Positions 61,354-64,000 of a DNA stretch of 64,000 nucleotides are shown piece by piece (positions within the stretch are counted from its first letter, which is position 1; each line of letters begins with the position of its first letter). Below the pieces are notes generated by a model. That model searched no databases. It worked only from the letters and a program-made list of their open reading frames with translations, and had not been told where the DNA came from. A program made the translations under genes and the position numbers. The DNA comes from UBA4744 sp963707435 (GTDB lineage Bacteria > Actinomycetota > Acidimicrobiia > Spongiisociales > UBA4744), in the NCBI GenBank assembly GCA_963707435.1, contig CAVPPF010000002.1:310001-374000 (forward strand), given 5' to 3'.

Positions 61354-62358
61354 ATGTTGGACGAGCGGAAGTCCGAGGTACTGCGGGCGCTCGTCGAGGA
61401 GCATATTCGCACGGCTGAGCCGGTGAGCTCAAGAGCGATCCTCGACTTGACGCGGCTGAACGTCTCGCCGGCCACGATTCGAAACGACGTGGCCGCGCTC
61501 GAGCGCGATGGATACGTGGTGAAGCCCCACACCTCCGCCGGTCGGATTCCGACGGCGCTTGCCTACCGGTACTACGTCGACAACTGCACGCCCCGCCGCC
61601 TGCGGAGCTCGACTCGCACCAAGATCTCAGGGTTCTTCTCGAGCTTCCACCACGGCCTTGGTGAGTTGCTCAAAGACACCGGCGACCTCCTGTCGGACAT
61701 CACGCACTACCCGTCGGTGGTCGTCGGTCCCGGACTCGGCGGCGAGCGGATCCACGGTGTTCATCTCGTTCAGATTGCCGGTCAGCTGGTCCTGGCCGTG
61801 CTGGTCACCGACTCGGGAAGAGTCAATCAAGAGCTGGTGCGGCTGGCAGAGCCGGTCCAGCCGAACGAAGTCGCACGGGCAGAGCAGCTCATGGAAGAGC
61901 TCCTCGAGAACCGTTCGCTGATCGAAGCGAGTGCCACCGCTGAGCAGCTCTCCCGGGAGTGGGCTGCCCCCGTCTCCGACCTCGTGCAGGGCGTTCTCGC
62001 CGCCGCGGGGCGAGCGGAAGAAGTGACCCGTGACGTCTACGTCGGCGGCACGAGCCAGATGGCATCCCTCTGGGAGGATCTGTCCAAGGTTCACCGGGTG
62101 CTCGAGCTGTTCGAGCGGGAAGCACTGGTGTTGAGCATTCTCACCAATGTGCCGGAGGGCACCGGCATTCAGATCGGCGGGGAGCTCCCGGTGAACGACG
62201 ACGTCGACATCGCGGTGGTATCGACGACCTATCAAGTCGGTGGAAAGGCAGGCGGCAGCGTCGGGGTCATCGGGCCGATGCGGATGGATTATCGCCGTGC
62301 CATTTCAGCCGTTGAAGAGGTTCGGGAGAACCTCGAGGAGAGCCTCGGCTCCGCATGA
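61354..62358 (+). CDS. hrcA: Heat-inducible transcription repressor HrcA
   Basis: 334 residues. N-terminal winged helix (SSRAILDLTRLNVSPATIRNDVAALERDGYVVKPHTSAGRIPT) then the GAF-like and insertion domains. Binds the CIRCE just upstream. ATGA overlap with dnaJ. Confidence 0.95.
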   Translation: MLDERKSEVLRALVEEHIRTAEPVSSRAILDLTRLNVSPATIRNDVAALERDGYVVKPHTSAGRIPTALAYRYYVDNCTPRRLRSSTRTKISGFFSSFHHGLGELLKDTGDLLSDITHYPSVVVGPGLGGERIHGVHLVQIAGQLVLAVLVTDSGRVNQELVRLAEPVQPNEVARAEQLMEELLENRSLIEASATAEQLSREWAAPVSDLVQGVLAAAGRAEEVTRDVYVGGTSQMASLWEDLSKVHRVLELFEREALVLSILTNVPEGTGIQIGGELPVNDDVDIAVVSTTYQVGGKAGGSVGVIGPMRMDYRRAISAVEEVRENLEESLGSA

Positions 62359-63437
62359 GCAAGGATTTCTACGACATTCTCGGCGTAGCGCGCGATGCCT
62401 CGACCGAGGAGATCAAGAAGGCCTTCCGGAGGATGGCTCGCGAATCCCATCCCGACGCCAACCCGGACGACCCGACCGCCGAAGCCCGCTTCCGTGAGAT
62501 TGCCGAGGCCTACGAGGTCCTGTCCGATCCGGAGCGGCGGCATCGCTACGACCGCGGCGACACCATCGACCTCAACGATCTCTTCGCTTCGTTCGGTGGT
62601 TTCGACGACCTGATCCGCTCGGTCTTCGGCGATAGCGGTGTCTTCTCCTCGGCGACCCGCCAGCCGAACCGGGGCCGGGACGTTCTGGTTCCGGCTCAGA
62701 TCACTCTGGCGGAGGCGGCGTTCGGAGTCACCCGTGAACTCGACTTCGCCTCTCTGGTGGCGTGCGAGACCTGCCAGGGGTCGGGAGCAGCTCCCGGCAC
62801 GAGCCCGGAGACTTGCAGCAAGTGCGCCGGTGCGGGTGCAGTCCGCGTGGCCCGGCGCGGTTTCCTGGGATCCGTGATGACGTTGACGGCATGCGATCTG
62901 TGCTCGGGGACCGGTCAAATGATCAGAGTGCCGTGCGAGACGTGCCACGGCAACGGGTTGACGTCCGGTGAGCGATCGGTGAGTGTCGAGATTCCGGGTG
63001 GAGTGTCGGAGGGCACCAGGTTGCGGCTGACCGGACAAGGTGAACCCGGTCAGCGGGGAGCGCGTCGCGGGGATCTGTATGTAGAGATACGCGTTGAACC
63101 GGACGATCGTTTCGTTCGAGATGGCGACGATCTGATTGTCCGCGTCGAGCTCGGGATGGCACAAGCGGCTCTCGGTACCCGCATCGACGTACCGCTCGTC
63201 GAGGGCGGACTTCAAGAAATAGAGATTCCCCGGAGTACCCAGCCGGGGACGGTCTTCCCGCTGCGCGGCAAGGGTATGGAGCGACTCGGGAGGCGGGGAC
63301 GGGGTGACATGCTCGTCGAGGTCAACGTCCATGTGCCCGACGATCTCTCCAAAGAAGAGGAAGAGGCGCTGCGGGCCTACGCTGCCGTGCGGGGTGAAGA
63401 GACGAGCCGCGGGCGACGGCGGCGCCGGAGCCGGTAG
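62355..63437 (+). CDS. dnaJ: Chaperone DnaJ
   Basis: 360 residues. J domain with H32-P33-D34, a short Asp/Phe-rich linker (DLFASFGGFDD), four zinc motifs (CETCQGSG, CSKCAGAG, CDLCSGTG, CETCHGNG) and C-terminal substrate-binding domains. Co-chaperone of DnaK; under HrcA control. The tail is Arg-rich (RGRRRRRSR). Confidence 0.95.
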   Translation: MSKDFYDILGVARDASTEEIKKAFRRMARESHPDANPDDPTAEARFREIAEAYEVLSDPERRHRYDRGDTIDLNDLFASFGGFDDLIRSVFGDSGVFSSATRQPNRGRDVLVPAQITLAEAAFGVTRELDFASLVACETCQGSGAAPGTSPETCSKCAGAGAVRVARRGFLGSVMTLTACDLCSGTGQMIRVPCETCHGNGLTSGERSVSVEIPGGVSEGTRLRLTGQGEPGQRGARRGDLYVEIRVEPDDRFVRDGDDLIVRVELGMAQAALGTRIDVPLVEGGLQEIEIPRSTQPGTVFPLRGKGMERLGRRGRGDMLVEVNVHVPDDLSKEEEEALRAYAAVRGEETSRGRRRRRSR

Positions 63438-63465
63438 TGAGGTCGTCCCCCGGGGAGGGGTGCTG

Positions 63466-64000
63466 AGTGGCTCACGTCCCGCATCTCTACGTGCCGCCAC
63501 CCTGGAACGAGCGTGTCCTTCCTTTGACCGACCACCAGGACCACCACCTCCGTCGCGTCCTCCGCTCCCCGAACTCGGCTCCCCTCACCTATACCGACGG
63601 GCAGGGCGCCCTTGGTGGGGGCACGCTCGGACCCGGGGGGATAGAACGGGGCGAGGAGAGCCGCACGCCGCGGCCGTCTCCTGCGTTGACCGTCGCCGTT
63701 GCTCCGCCGCGAAACTCCGACCGTGCTCGCTTCATCGTGGAGAAGCTGGCCGAGCTGGGCGTCGACCGCTTGCTGTGGGTCACCTCAGCGTATGGACAGG
63801 CCGGACCACCCCGGGCCGAGAAATCGGTGCGGTGGGCCGTGGGATCGTTGGAGCAGAGCAGGGGTTCGTGGATCATGGACATCGGTGAGGCCGGCTTCGC
63901 GGACCTGCCGGATCCGCGATGGCTGGTCCATCCAGGGGGAGGCGGGCTGCCGCCTCCGCATGAGGATGTCACGCTCGTTATCGGTCCGGAGGGTGGCTTT
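63466..64000 (+). CDS. rsmE: 16S rRNA (uracil1498-N3)-methyltransferase RsmE, cut by window end
   Basis: Open from GTG 63466 (GGGGAGGGG upstream) to the window edge, 178 codons. N-terminal PUA-like part with HHLRRVLR, then the SPOUT part RFIVEKLAELGVDRLLWV and the beginning of the knot at VIGPEGGF, diagnostic for RsmE. Starts 28 bases after dnaJ, the usual bacterial order. The last ~60 codons lie outside. Confidence 0.92.

Overview
The window is a high-GC, gene-dense bacterial chromosome segment, almost certainly from an actinobacterium. The closest fit is an uncultured Acidimicrobiia-like lineage with rod-shape genes; the class is my inference from gene order, not a database result. The evidence is the run clpP-clpX-valS-folC-ndk-mreBCD-mrdA-rodA, then rng-rplU-rpmA-obg-proB, nadD-LytR_C-rsfS, and leuS...comEA-comEC-holA-rpsT-lepA-hemW-hrcA-dnaJ-rsmE. 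GTG starts, 4-base stop/start overlaps, -10 boxes 6-7 bases before a start codon (leaderless-type) and a CIRCE element also fit.

Layout. 1-18.6 kb: protein quality control (clpP/clpX), an LPFTG surface protein, valine charging and folate, the cell-elongation operon (mreB, mreC, mreD, PBP2, rodA), thymidine kinase, RNase E/G with a long structured leader, ribosomal proteins L21 and L27, the GTPase Obg, and proB. 18.65-25.05 kb (minus strand): a potassium-uptake cluster with two TrkH pores, three TrkA-type regulators, an unannotated 49-residue membrane protein and a secreted, membrane-anchored protein. It sits between proB and proA. 25.1-32.8 kb: proA, a MoxR/CoxE-type ATPase and VWA pair, a lone receiver domain, an M23-like secreted protein, nadD, an LCP-like/LytR_C protein and rsfS. 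32.84-38.65 kb: tRNA-Ala(GGC) followed by a decayed island with an integrase fragment, the tail of a serine hydrolase, a CAAX-type protease and a MmyB-like regulator fused end to end, an SRPBCC cassette, and a truncated XRE / small protein / AbiEii-like nucleotidyltransferase triad. 38.65-46 kb: accessory genes (AMP-ligase, stand-alone carrier protein, GNAT, ABC exporter, lipoprotein serpin, VOC protein).

46.2-48.25 kb holds the most unusual locus. Two short paralogous precursor peptides carry lasso-type leaders (YEKP...G...T at -2), and each sits behind its own TTGACA promoter and leader hairpin. A PqqD-like recognition protein follows with a related promoter, and a convergent HPr-kinase-like enzyme completes the set. 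No lasso cyclase (asparagine-synthetase type) or B2 protease is present in the window, so this is either a minimal or orphan RiPP locus or one completed elsewhere. 48.36-64 kb is core genome again: leuS, lgt, PPK2, DNA-uptake genes, a DHPS-like gene, holA, rpsT, lepA, hemW, the HrcA/CIRCE/DnaJ heat-shock unit, and rsmE cut by the window end.

Quality note. Four conserved genes (clpP, mrdA, proB and one trkA) are each broken by what looks like exactly one extra base. This suggests residual indel errors in the assembly rather than four pseudogenes.
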